Assembly (NCBI RefSeq): GCF_003865405.1
Contig: NZ_RQVQ01000020.1
Coordinates: 1 to 64,000, forward strand
DNA length: 64,000 bases
Reading direction: 5' to 3'
Source of the DNA: Paenimyroides tangerinum
GTDB taxonomy: Bacteria; Bacteroidota; Bacteroidia; Flavobacteriales; Flavobacteriaceae
A program made the position numbers and the translations under genes. Shown here piece by piece: positions 25,501 through 34,365 of this stretch. Numbering within the stretch: position 1 is the stretch's first letter; every line of letters begins with the position of its first letter. A model generated the notes under the pieces. It had not been told where the DNA came from. It worked only from the letters and a program-made list of their open reading frames with translations, and made no database searches.

Positions 25501-27009
25501 TTAATTAGTTAATGTGATATAAAGAAGACGTCCTCCTTCTTCGTTTGATAATAGTATTTTTTTTCCGTTTGTTAATTCAACCATAGAATTAATTGGGATT
25601 TCAATATCTTCCGTAAGATCTTTCATTCCTTTTAATGATTGATTTACCAAGACCCATTTATTTTGATAAAAAGTAAAATATCCAACAGGAATTTTATCTT
25701 CTTTTGTTAAGGTTTCGTTTCTAATTACATTTTTAGAAACGTGCCATTTAAATAAATACTGATTATGATAAACCATTAATCGATGTCCTTCTGGTTTCCA
25801 AACATCATCTTTAAATTTGAAATATAAATCAATAACTGGCAGAGAACCTTGGTGCGATGTATTACAAAATGGACAAGTTGGTTTTGTTGTATTGTCAAAA
25901 ACATACCATTTTTCATCACAATTTTTATTACTACACGGTTGGATTAAATCTACTGTTTTAAGAAGTGCTGTTTCCCATTCGTTTGCAATTGGTCTTAACA
26001 TTGGATTATGTAATCCATCAATAAAAGCTCTTTCGAATAATTTTGATAGATATGGACCAGCAGATTTATATGATATTTTTTTAGGATCTCCCCAAAAAAC
26101 ATCCCATTTTCTCAGTTGATCTGATTTTACTCTATTTATGTTATCGGTTGGATGTTCAATAAAAATTGCTTTTTCACCCATTGCCAATAATTCATCTTTT
26201 TCTGAATCTAAATCCCAAATTTTGCCACCTCTTAACGGATGTCTTCTAAAAAGATACATATAAATCAATACGGCTAAAGCATGTAAATCTGTTTTTTGAT
26301 TTGGCAATATTCTATTAGAATCACCAATTTTTAGATGCTTTGTTTTTAAAACTTCAGGAGCAATAAAATCAGCAGTGCCAATTACTTCGGGCGGAAACAA
26401 TCCTGGAACAACTAGACCGTCTAAATCAATTATATTTGCTGATTTAGTAACAGGATCAATCAAAACATTATTGTAAGATAAGTCTGAATGAGCTAATCCC
26501 ATTTGGTGCATTTTCTTGACTCCTCGACTGATATTGATGGCAATCTGAAAATAACTTAACCAATCACCTAATTCAGATTTATCCAAAGAAAGTGGATATT
26601 GTTTATTTCTAAACGAAGGCGACGTGAACCATTTGCCAACTTTTTCGCCATTTTTTATGGTATCATTTGCTGAATATCCTTTTTGAAAAAAGAATTTGGA
26701 ACTATAAATTGGAACTATAACTCCTGTTATTCCATTTTTTTCAACTACGTCATACGGCCATCTAAAAATTTCATCCAGAAAATAATCAGATGAATTCCCT
26801 TTTTTAATGTTGTCTAAATACAACGTGACAATTCGTTTTAATCTATCTTTTTGATTAAAATCTAATTTATCTCTAAAAAAAGCAACGACATATTTTCTGT
26901 TTGGTGCAAAAAAAACATCTTTTACACCACCTTGTTTCGGATTGCCATCATCTACAAACTCGTAGTTTTTTGTTGGATCGATTATAGAACTAACTCTGAT
27001 TATACCCAT
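25501..27009 (-). CDS. Ter-associated protein kinase with zinc-ribbon and FHA-like tail
   Basis: This is a 502-residue protein kinase of the TerY-P triad type. The catalytic loop is 'GLAHSDLSYNNVLIDP' and the metal-binding segment is 'ANIIDLDGLV', with an APE-like 'FIAPEVL'. The usual strand-3 lysine is not obvious: the aligned segment reads 'YVVAFFRDK'. A zinc-ribbon ('CSNKNCDEKW' ... 'CPFC') follows near residue 365-385, then a beta-rich tail that may be FHA-like. With the PP2C and VWA genes just upstream it would form a reversible phospho-switch; its targets are unknown. Confidence 0.88.
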   Translation of the reverse strand: MGIIRVSSIIDPTKNYEFVDDGNPKQGGVKDVFFAPNRKYVVAFFRDKLDFNQKDRLKRIVTLYLDNIKKGNSSDYFLDEIFRWPYDVVEKNGITGVIVPIYSSKFFFQKGYSANDTIKNGEKVGKWFTSPSFRNKQYPLSLDKSELGDWLSYFQIAINISRGVKKMHQMGLAHSDLSYNNVLIDPVTKSANIIDLDGLVVPGLFPPEVIGTADFIAPEVLKTKHLKIGDSNRILPNQKTDLHALAVLIYMYLFRRHPLRGGKIWDLDSEKDELLAMGEKAIFIEHPTDNINRVKSDQLRKWDVFWGDPKKISYKSAGPYLSKLFERAFIDGLHNPMLRPIANEWETALLKTVDLIQPCSNKNCDEKWYVFDNTTKPTCPFCNTSHQGSLPVIDLYFKFKDDVWKPEGHRLMVYHNQYLFKWHVSKNVIRNETLTKEDKIPVGYFTFYQNKWVLVNQSLKGMKDLTEDIEIPINSMVELTNGKKILLSNEEGGRLLYITLTN

Positions 27010-27011
27010 AA

Positions 27012-28403
27012 TTAATAAATTATTGCAAGAGTTCTGTCATCATGATTTCCTTTGCTCCAAAAATCTAACCACTGTAAAAGTTCTATTTCTTGACTTCTAA
27101 TATTCTCAAAATCAACCTTTACTTTATCTTCGTTTTCACCATTTAAATCTTTTAAAAAAATTTGCCATGCTTCTATATTTTCCAATTTATTTTCGGTAAT
27201 GAATTTTGGATCATAAATCCCATCAGTCATTAAAAATAATTTATCGAAATGATCAAATCTGTTTATTGAAAATCGATTTACAATTTCTTTCGTGAAAATT
27301 TCAGGCATTGTTATGAAACGAGTTCCTCCTCCATATTCGCCCACATCTAAAGTGTTTAACAATTTTACATCTTGATGATTGTTATAAACAATATTTATTG
27401 GACAATCGCCCACACCAAAAGAAAGCACAACGTATCCAAAATCGAATTTCTTACACAATGAAAAAATCAATGTTGAATTCAAATCTTTAAGAAGCATTTC
27501 TTCTTGTTTGGCGAAATCAATTAATTGAGTATGCAGGTTACGCACTTCTTTATAAAGTGCATTGATGATTGAAGATTTATGTTTTACTCTTTCAACCTCA
27601 TCTGTTTCTTGTTTATCCGAAAAAAAAGCTGTGACTTCAGTACTCAAAATATTTAAGATTTCTGCATTATTGAAACTCTCAGCTATAAATTCTGTTGCTA
27701 GTTTTGAACCTTGTCTTGCATATTTTGCAGAACCAGCTCCATCAGCAACAACGATAATCGCCCAATTATCAGGTAACATTTTTACGCTAAAATCATCATC
27801 TCTGAAAGTTCCATCATGAGCATGCGAGCGACCTCTTTTTGAAGCTACAATAATCTTTTTATCTAAAAAATCGCTCGAAAAAGAAGCTTCATCATTTTTA
27901 GGGAATTTTGCATTTTGATCGCTTGGTTTATTTAACCATAAATCTTTGGGATCAGCATTTACAATAAAAGGAATGATTTTTATATCTTCGCTTCTATTTC
28001 TGTCTAGTTTGTTATAAAAAACAATCTGAATATCAATGGTATTTGCAATATTCGGAATTCCGAAAATTCGATTTGTATTTGGATCAAATCTTAATCCGAC
28101 AACATCTAAATTACGTATTTCTTTAATTACAATATTTGGGAATTCATGCAAATCAATTATAAAATCATATTCCTTTTTGGCATTAGCATTAGTGATAGAT
28201 AAATGTTTTTCCTTAAAATCTTCTCTTTCTCTATACATATTAAATATTTCGATTATTTGATTTTTTAAACCAGATATTGTTTTGGATAATTCCGTTACTT
28301 TAGCATTGTCATTCAATTTATTAAGAGTAATATTAACTACCTTATTGATTTCAATATTATTTTCTGCTAATAATTGTTTTAAAAATAATTCCATTTTATC
28401 CAA
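27012..28403 (-). CDS. PP2C-type serine/threonine phosphatase
   Basis: This is a 463-residue protein. Residues about 1-165 are an N-terminal helical and Ig-like region; the PP2C domain begins at 'KRGRSHAHDGTFRDDDF' and continues with 'VVADGAGSAKYARQGS' and 'FLMTDGIYDP', which hold the metal-binding aspartates. PP2C enzymes remove phosphate from Ser/Thr. The start overlaps the preceding VWA gene by 8 bases and the end is 2 bases before the kinase gene, so phosphatase and kinase are made together. Confidence 0.9.
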   Translation of the reverse strand: MDKMELFLKQLLAENNIEINKVVNITLNKLNDNAKVTELSKTISGLKNQIIEIFNMYREREDFKEKHLSITNANAKKEYDFIIDLHEFPNIVIKEIRNLDVVGLRFDPNTNRIFGIPNIANTIDIQIVFYNKLDRNRSEDIKIIPFIVNADPKDLWLNKPSDQNAKFPKNDEASFSSDFLDKKIIVASKRGRSHAHDGTFRDDDFSVKMLPDNWAIIVVADGAGSAKYARQGSKLATEFIAESFNNAEILNILSTEVTAFFSDKQETDEVERVKHKSSIINALYKEVRNLHTQLIDFAKQEEMLLKDLNSTLIFSLCKKFDFGYVVLSFGVGDCPINIVYNNHQDVKLLNTLDVGEYGGGTRFITMPEIFTKEIVNRFSINRFDHFDKLFLMTDGIYDPKFITENKLENIEAWQIFLKDLNGENEDKVKVDFENIRSQEIELLQWLDFWSKGNHDDRTLAIIY

Positions 28404-29439
28404 GAGTTCGATTTATATCAAAATTACCATCACCAATTCCGTAATAACCTAAGTTTCCACACCAAGGACAAGTTGCTTCTCCGTCGCCAGAAATACAATG
28501 AATTCCACCACACAAGCAATGTGCTATTCCAATCTGATTGCCACAACAAGGACAATTTGGATTTCCATAAAGTTCATCTGAAGATATTTTTAGAGCATAA
28601 TCCTTGTCGTTTGAATATTCTGTATAAGCGATTTCATCTATCTTATAAGCTCCATCCAATCTAAAAATTCGAGTTTGAAAATCAGGCAAGAATGAATTTT
28701 GAGATGATTTTCTAAATTTAATTAGATATAATTTTTCTGTTTGTGAGCATTTTCCATTCAAGACAACAAAATTTTCATCAGGTAGATTATGCTTTTTTGT
28801 AACATCAATTCTTTCAATTATATCATCATTAACTTTACTTAGATTAATACCATCAATGTTTGTATTATTAATGTTTTCGCTTGTAGCTTTAATTGAAGCT
28901 GTAATCCATTTAAAAAATTCTTTATATGCATTTGAATTTATATTATTAAATTTCAACACATTATCAGATATTTTACCCAACAGATTATAGTTTGTATTTT
29001 CGCCGATTGAAATAACCACAAGTATTGTTTTACTTTTATAATTATTATTCCATCTCTGAATTTCTTTTTCAGTATCATCGGTCGGAATTCCATCCGTAAA
29101 CAAAAACACAATTGGTTTCCAATCACCTTTTTGCTCATAACTGGTTTTGGTAACTTCTCTATCAATAGAATTCATCAGTTCGTTCAAACCATTTGAAAGA
29201 GATGTTCCACTACCAATTGGAATTTTTGGTGGATAAAACGTAACAACATTTTGCAAAGGCGTTATAACTTTGCTTTTACCAGCAAAACCGATTATAGAAA
29301 CCCAAACCGTTTCCAATGCATATGGATCGGTTTTTAATTCCTTTATAATTGTGGCAATTCCTTCTTGAACTTGTTCAATTGGTTCTCCAACCATTGATTC
29401 AGAAATATCGATTAAAAAATAGATTGGTAATCTTCTCAT
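28396..29439 (-). CDS. TerY-type VWA protein with C-terminal metal-binding domain
   Basis: This is a 347-residue protein. The N-terminal VWA domain has the MIDAS motif 'LIDISESM' (DxSxS) and 'FTDGIPTDD'. The C-terminal ~60 residues form a TerY-C-like metal-binding module with 'NCPCCGNQIGIAHCLCGG' and 'CPWCGN'. It lies directly before the PP2C gene. In the TerY-P triad described by Anantharaman and colleagues, VWA, phosphatase and kinase genes occur together; this trio matches that plan. It probably acts as the docking or sensor part (inference). Confidence 0.9.
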   Translation of the reverse strand: MRRLPIYFLIDISESMVGEPIEQVQEGIATIIKELKTDPYALETVWVSIIGFAGKSKVITPLQNVVTFYPPKIPIGSGTSLSNGLNELMNSIDREVTKTSYEQKGDWKPIVFLFTDGIPTDDTEKEIQRWNNNYKSKTILVVISIGENTNYNLLGKISDNVLKFNNINSNAYKEFFKWITASIKATSENINNTNIDGINLSKVNDDIIERIDVTKKHNLPDENFVVLNGKCSQTEKLYLIKFRKSSQNSFLPDFQTRIFRLDGAYKIDEIAYTEYSNDKDYALKISSDELYGNPNCPCCGNQIGIAHCLCGGIHCISGDGEATCPWCGNLGYYGIGDGNFDINRTLG

Positions 29440-29594
29440 TTCAATGTAGTTTGTATTTTATTATTAATCTTATGAGCCATGATTTTATAATTTTTATCTA
29501 AACATTTCATCTAACAATTTGAATATTTATCAAAAAATGTAACTAGATAAAATCACCCTTTTTTGATAAATCAGTTAATCTGAAATAAACCGAT

Positions 29595-30233
29595 TTAAAT
29601 TATAATGTTCAATTCACTCGGAGGTGGCGGTAAATCAATTGTTTCGCCTATTCCTTTTGATTTACTACTCATTTCAATAGAAGAACTTACCCATTTAAAA
29701 AATGTAGTTAATGTATTTACATCGGTAGTATCTAGTTTTACAACATTATCTGTTAGCTCCTGTAAAAAATTCACTTCTGCTTTTGGACCAGCTGCACAAC
29801 CTACAATTACTCCAAAATCTAATGCTTTTACCTTAGGGATAAACTCACGATATTTTTGTAAATCAGAAGGTTTTCCGTCTGTAAAAATAAACAACAACGG
29901 TTTCCAATCTCCCTTGCGTTCATTTGTACCTTTTATAAGTTCTCTTCCAACTAAATTTGTTAATACTTCCAACGCTTGCCCCGTATGTGTAGGACCGCTA
30001 TCTGGGCAAAAAATCTCTACTGGTTGAAAACTTGCTAAATCAGTTAAAGGCACAATATTTTGCACTTCTCTATCAAACGTAATCACACTAATATGCAATG
30101 AATCCATAGCTTGCGGATCTGTTCTTAGCATGTTAACTAATCCATTAAAACCATTATTCAAGGCTTGAATAGCTTCTCCACGCATCGAACCCGAAGTATC
30201 TAAAAGGAAATAAGCTAATAATCTCCTATTCAT
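29595..30233 (-). CDS. terY: TerY-like VWA domain protein
   Basis: This is a 212-residue stand-alone VWA domain with MIDAS 'LLDTSGSMRGE', the threonine block 'FTDGKPSD' and a proline-rich C-terminal end. TerY proteins are cytoplasmic metal-dependent adhesion-type domains of Ter loci. Its start shares one base with the stop of the next VWA gene upstream, so the two are translationally coupled. It is paralogous to that gene at about the same length. A gap of 155 bases separates it from the VWA/metal-binding gene. Confidence 0.92.
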   Translation of the reverse strand: MNRRLLAYFLLDTSGSMRGEAIQALNNGFNGLVNMLRTDPQAMDSLHISVITFDREVQNIVPLTDLASFQPVEIFCPDSGPTHTGQALEVLTNLVGRELIKGTNERKGDWKPLLFIFTDGKPSDLQKYREFIPKVKALDFGVIVGCAAGPKAEVNFLQELTDNVVKLDTTDVNTLTTFFKWVSSSIEMSSKSKGIGETIDLPPPPSELNIII

Positions 30234-30871
30234 TACGAAACAATTACTAATTCTGAAGGTGGTGGTGGCAATTGATCCAAACCTGTGATCTCTTTTCCTG
30301 ATTCTTCAACTTTTGTCGAAGAAGTAGATATTGAAGCTGTAACCCATTGAAAGAATTTTGAAATACTTTCTGAGTCAGCGCTATCTAATCTTACTACAGA
30401 TTCGGTAATTTGTCTTAAAACAGAATCATCAGCATCGCTACCTGCGGCACATCCAACAATTAAACCTTTGTTTACAGATTTTAATTTATTCAGTCCTGCT
30501 TGCCAATCATCAGTAGGAACTCCATCGGTCATTATAAATGTCATTGGTTTCCAATCTCCTTTTTGTTCTAATGTGGTTTTATTGATTTCTGTCTGAAGTT
30601 TATCAGCTAACAAACTCAAAGCTAAACCTAGTGAAGTTACACCTGCTGCTTTGATATCAACCATTTGAAAAGAAGCTAAGTCTGTCAAAGGAACAATTTG
30701 CTTGGCATCCGTATCAAATGTAATTATGCTTACAAATGCAGTTTCGATTGCTTGTGGATTTTGACGAAGCGAATGCATCATCATTTGTACGCCATTTTTT
30801 ACAGCTTCGATTGGTTCACCTGTCATTGACCCAGAAGTGTCTAATAATAAATATACTGGTAATCTTCTCAT
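30233..30871 (-). CDS. terY: TerY-like VWA domain protein
   Basis: This is a 212-residue VWA protein with complete MIDAS 'LLDTSGSMTGEPIEA' and 'MTDGVPTDDW', ending in 'PPPPSELVIVS' like its neighbour. The pair probably arose by tandem duplication. It is 154 bases downstream of the last TerD gene; that gap may carry an internal promoter, but I see no full consensus. Confidence 0.92.
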   Translation of the reverse strand: MRRLPVYLLLDTSGSMTGEPIEAVKNGVQMMMHSLRQNPQAIETAFVSIITFDTDAKQIVPLTDLASFQMVDIKAAGVTSLGLALSLLADKLQTEINKTTLEQKGDWKPMTFIMTDGVPTDDWQAGLNKLKSVNKGLIVGCAAGSDADDSVLRQITESVVRLDSADSESISKFFQWVTASISTSSTKVEESGKEITGLDQLPPPPSELVIVS

Positions 30872-31025
30872 TTTTTATTTCTTTTAAAAAAGTAAGACTT
30901 AAATTAGTTTTTCGCTGTTAATAATATTTTCAGCTTGTATAAATAAACAGCTGAATTCTAGCAAACTCTAAAAAAAAATTTACTAAAACATGAAAAACAT
31001 TCTATTTCTTACCTTTTGTTATATT

Positions 31026-31637
31026 TTACAAATAGGTTCTTTGAACTGTTACTACAGTTTCTTCTAATTCTCTATCTCTTGTTGGTTCACCAATTGCATT
31101 GAATTTCCATTCGTTATTTCTTTTATAAAAAACACCCATAACCATAGAAACACTTCCTGAAAAATTTGGTTCTTTAGCGATATTATAAGTTGCGAAAACA
31201 TTATTAACTCTTGAAGGAGAACCTTCGAAAATACGTATTGACGCAAATGGAATATCAGCAAAATCATGACCTTGGAAACTATTCAAAACAAATGCAACAA
31301 ACTCCACAGACGGATTTAATCTAGAGAAATCTAAAGTTATAATTTCGTTATCTAATCCATCGTCGCCAGATAAATCGCCTGTTAAATCGTCGCCACTGTG
31401 TCTAATTGAACCATCTTTGGAAAAAAGATTTCCGAAAAAAATAAGATCAACAACATTCTTTGAACCATCGTATAAAACGCAACTTGCATCTAAATCAACT
31501 GCTTCTTTAGAAACACCGCCAAACCAACCTTTTTTTTCAATAACTCCCCAATTTACTCCAACACATACATTTTGTAAATCAGAACCGTTTTCTTTTTTTA
31601 AGTTAATTCGTTGTCCTTTCTGTAAATCGATTGCCAT
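31026..31637 (-). CDS. TerD family protein, divergent (TerX-like)
   Basis: This is a 203-residue TerD-fold protein, opening with the family start 'MAIDLQKGQRINLKKENG'. The calcium-binding acidic cluster is present but altered: 'HSGDDLTGDLSGDDGLDNEI' replaces the GDNLTGxGxGDDEQI of its paralogues. The late 'GVFYKRNNEWKFNAIGEP' matches the family C-terminus. TerD proteins are cytoplasmic Ca-binding beta-sandwiches; TerX-like forms are known as part of Ter clusters. It lies 6 bases after the next TerD gene. Confidence 0.9.
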   Translation of the reverse strand: MAIDLQKGQRINLKKENGSDLQNVCVGVNWGVIEKKGWFGGVSKEAVDLDASCVLYDGSKNVVDLIFFGNLFSKDGSIRHSGDDLTGDLSGDDGLDNEIITLDFSRLNPSVEFVAFVLNSFQGHDFADIPFASIRIFEGSPSRVNNVFATYNIAKEPNFSGSVSMVMGVFYKRNNEWKFNAIGEPTRDRELEETVVTVQRTYL

Positions 31638-31643
31638 TATCTA

Positions 31644-32198
31644 TTAATTGTATTTATTTAAATAATCTTCTAATCCACCTCTCATTCCTGAACCTACTGC
31701 CTCAAATTTCCATTCGCCATTTCTACGATAAATTCGTCCGAATTCTACAGCTGTTTCGATAGAAAAATCTTCTTCTAATTCATACTTCAACAATTCTTGA
31801 TTTGAACTTGCGTCAACAATTCGAATAAATGAATTACGAACTTGTCCGAAATTTTGATTTCTATCATTAGCGTCATGAATTGTAATTACGATACATATTT
31901 CACTTGCATTATCTTCAATTTTTGATAAATCAACAATGATTTGTTCATCATCTCCATCTCCATCTCCTGTTAAGTTATCTCCAGTGTGAACTACTGATTC
32001 GTTTGGTGCTTTTAAGTTGTTATAAAAAATAAAATGTCGATCTGTTAATATTTTTTTATTTTCGCCAAGTATAAAAACCGATGCGTCCAAATCAAAAGCA
32101 TTTCCTGTTGAAGTAGTGTTTGTATCCCATCCTAATCCAACAATAAATTTTGGAGCATTTATATTTTCTCTTTGTCCTTTTTGTAAGTTGATTGCCAT
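31644..32198 (-). CDS. terD: TerD family protein
   Basis: This is a 184-residue TerD protein with the standard 'GLGWDTN', 'FDLDASVF' and calcium-site 'GDNLTGDGDGDDEQIIVDL' blocks, ending with the 'RRNGEWKFEAVGSGM' motif. It is closest in plan to the TerD/TerE/TerZ core form. Its first 40 bases overlap the end of the phosphoribosyltransferase-like gene in another frame, giving tight translational coupling. The family start 'MAINLQKGQ' fixes the start codon. Confidence 0.93.
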   Translation of the reverse strand: MAINLQKGQRENINAPKFIVGLGWDTNTTSTGNAFDLDASVFILGENKKILTDRHFIFYNNLKAPNESVVHTGDNLTGDGDGDDEQIIVDLSKIEDNASEICIVITIHDANDRNQNFGQVRNSFIRIVDASSNQELLKYELEEDFSIETAVEFGRIYRRNGEWKFEAVGSGMRGGLEDYLNKYN

Positions 32199-33049
32199 AA
32201 TGTATTATTTAAAAAATTTATATTTCTTTGATATTCTAATATTTGATAATAATCGTTACTGATAGCTAAGTTCAAAAGCTTTAATCGTTGTGAAAATGAA
32301 ATCTGGTTTAGCACAAGTTCAAAATCTTTAGAAGTGAGCATTAATAAATACTTAACTATTCTTGTATTAAACTCGAAATAGTTTGAATTAATTAAAGCTA
32401 TAATGTCATTTATACTTTTTAAAGAATAATAGTTATAATGATTTTCTATATTCGGATGTATATCTGGATTCATCAATTCGGCATAATAAACAAATAAAAA
32501 CTTACCAGAAACTTTAAATTGTTCTAGTATTTTTTTTACTGTTTTTTCATGACTTCCGGTGATTTTTATATCATCTAAAAAAAGGCAACATTTGTTTTCT
32601 ATAAAATGTTTATCTATGTAATATGTATCATTAGAAATTAGCGCTAAGCGTTCTTCAAAATTCATATTACCATAGTCTTGAATATACGATTGATTTCGGA
32701 AAATTTTACTTTCGATACAAGCCTTTTTCCCATTTAAAAACAAAAAATGATTTAGATTTTCTTTAAAAAAAGCACACAGAAAATTTGAAGCAGTTGGTAT
32801 AGAATTATAAGGACTTGGAAACAAAATTATCTCTGATTGTTCAAGTAAAAAATCACCATATTCTTTTATAAAATTATCGAAGAGGTCTTTAGCAAATTTT
32901 TTGGCATAAAGCGTATCTCCGAACTTGAATCGACTGTATTCATTTTCATCAAACGGACAAATTTCCTTTTGAATAATTTTATGTAAACTAAATCTTCTTT
33001 CCATATTTTCACGAGTCGTTTCTGTATAATAATGCTTGAAATCCAACAT
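32159..33049 (-). CDS. Phosphoribosyltransferase-like protein of Ter locus
   Basis: This is a 296-residue protein with a PRTase-type phosphate loop 'CCLFLDDIKITGSHEKTVKK' at about residue 155-175: two acidic residues followed by TGS, as in type I phosphoribosyltransferases that bind PRPP. An upstream 'EIILFPSPYNSIPTAS' forms the first core strand. Such enzymes occur in Ter loci, where a nucleoside-like metabolite pathway has been proposed. The start at 33049 overlaps the HAD gene by 41 bases; an ATG at 33004, five bases past that gene's end, is an alternative start. Confidence 0.78.
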   Translation of the reverse strand: MLDFKHYYTETTRENMERRFSLHKIIQKEICPFDENEYSRFKFGDTLYAKKFAKDLFDNFIKEYGDFLLEQSEIILFPSPYNSIPTASNFLCAFFKENLNHFLFLNGKKACIESKIFRNQSYIQDYGNMNFEERLALISNDTYYIDKHFIENKCCLFLDDIKITGSHEKTVKKILEQFKVSGKFLFVYYAELMNPDIHPNIENHYNYYSLKSINDIIALINSNYFEFNTRIVKYLLMLTSKDFELVLNQISFSQRLKLLNLAISNDYYQILEYQRNINFLNNTLWQSTYKKDKEKI

Positions 33050-33680
33050 TCAATGCGCCTTCAAAATCTGCCACTGGATTATCTCCAATATGAATTATTT
33101 CGTTTCTATTTATTGTTTTGATTTTGATTGCGTTATCAAATACCAATTCAAACATTTTATTATTGGGTTTGGAAAAACCAGTTTCATCTGAATAAAGTTG
33201 AAATGAAAAAAAGTTAGATAATTCATAGTAATCCAAAATCTTACGTAAAGTTTCACCATGAATAAATCCAGTATTACTTAAAATATTAGCCGTTTTTCCA
33301 GAATTTATTATTTCATTCAATATGAAATGTAAATGTGGATTTAACAACTCTGGTTTATATTGAAAAAAAAGTTCGTCACATAACAAGCAAAAATCATCTA
33401 ACATCTGATTATTTATAGATTCAATCTTGCAATTGAGTTTATTTAAAATCAATAAGTAAATGTTGGAACGATTAAAATGCGTACCTGTGATTTCACTGAT
33501 GTTATTACACAACACATCATAATATCTCACAACACGTTGTAATTCTTCAAGAGGTTGAGAAATAGCAAAAAAATCTTTCAATAATTCATCTCGTTTTTTC
33601 TTATAATCTGGGTTTGATTTTATAATTGTTAGCCATAAATCGAATGAAAAATGTTGATATAAATCAATATTTAACTTCAT
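33009..33680 (-). CDS. HAD-superfamily hydrolase-like protein of Ter locus
   Basis: This is a 223-residue HAD-fold protein with helical cap. Motif I is 'FSFDLWLTII', motif II 'ILSNTGF', and motif IV 'IIHIGDNPVADFEGA'. The nucleophile Asp is present, but the residue two positions on, normally the acid/base Asp of phosphatases, is Trp; the activity may thus differ from ordinary phosphatase. It sits between a TerD gene (1 base away) and the PRTase gene, and could act on the PRTase product (inference). Confidence 0.87.
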   Translation of the reverse strand: MKLNIDLYQHFSFDLWLTIIKSNPDYKKKRDELLKDFFAISQPLEELQRVVRYYDVLCNNISEITGTHFNRSNIYLLILNKLNCKIESINNQMLDDFCLLCDELFFQYKPELLNPHLHFILNEIINSGKTANILSNTGFIHGETLRKILDYYELSNFFSFQLYSDETGFSKPNNKMFELVFDNAIKIKTINRNEIIHIGDNPVADFEGALNVGFQALLYRNDS

Positions 33681-33681
33681 C

Positions 33682-34356
33682 TTATTGATACGTGTAATTT
33701 CTTAAAATATCAATAAAACTATCTGTACTATGTAAATCTCCAAGTGCTCTAAACTTCCATTCGCCATTGTGTCTATATAGTTCAGAGAAAACCATCGAAC
33801 ACATTCCATTCATACTTGCATCGCCTGATAAGCTATATTTTGCAATCTCTTTTCCTTTTGCATCAATTGCACGGATAAAAGCATTTTCTACCATTGAGAA
33901 ATTTTGGCTATTTTGACGGCCTTGATAAATAGTTACGATAAACAAAATTTTCTGATAAATCTGATCCAATTGATCTAGTTTAACAATAATTTGTTCATCA
34001 TCGCCATCACCTGCTCCCGTTCGATTATCTCCAGTTAACCAAATATTTCCACTTGGATGATTTTTAGAATTGAAGAAAATAACATCACCTTCATAAAGAC
34101 TGATCTGTTGTCCGTTTTGAGCTTGAACAGTTCTTCCAAGATTCGCAACTTTTCCATTACTATCTAATAAAAGTGCAATTGCATCTAAATCATATTCTTC
34201 TTCTTTACTTCCAAACAATTTGTTTAAAAATCCACTTTGTTTTTGACGAACGTCCCATCCTAAACCAATAGTTACTTTTGAAAGGTCATAAATATTTTCA
34301 CCTTTGTCATTTTTTCTAAGATCAATAGTTTGACCTTTTTTTAAATTTATTGCCAT
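33682..34356 (-). CDS. TerD family protein, long form
   Basis: This is a 224-residue TerD-fold protein. Compared with its shorter paralogues it has an insertion between 'GLGWDVRQKQ' and 'EYDLDAIALLLDSNGK' ('FLNKLFGSKEEE') and a longer second loop. The calcium site reads 'GDNRTGAGDGDDEQIIV' and the tail 'RHNGEWKFRALGD'. The longer form resembles the TerZ/CABP-like branch. It is the second gene of the Ter run, 9 bases after the first TerD gene. Confidence 0.9.
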   Translation of the reverse strand: MAINLKKGQTIDLRKNDKGENIYDLSKVTIGLGWDVRQKQSGFLNKLFGSKEEEYDLDAIALLLDSNGKVANLGRTVQAQNGQQISLYEGDVIFFNSKNHPSGNIWLTGDNRTGAGDGDDEQIIVKLDQLDQIYQKILFIVTIYQGRQNSQNFSMVENAFIRAIDAKGKEIAKYSLSGDASMNGMCSMVFSELYRHNGEWKFRALGDLHSTDSFIDILRNYTYQ

Positions 34357-34365
34357 TATATTGAA

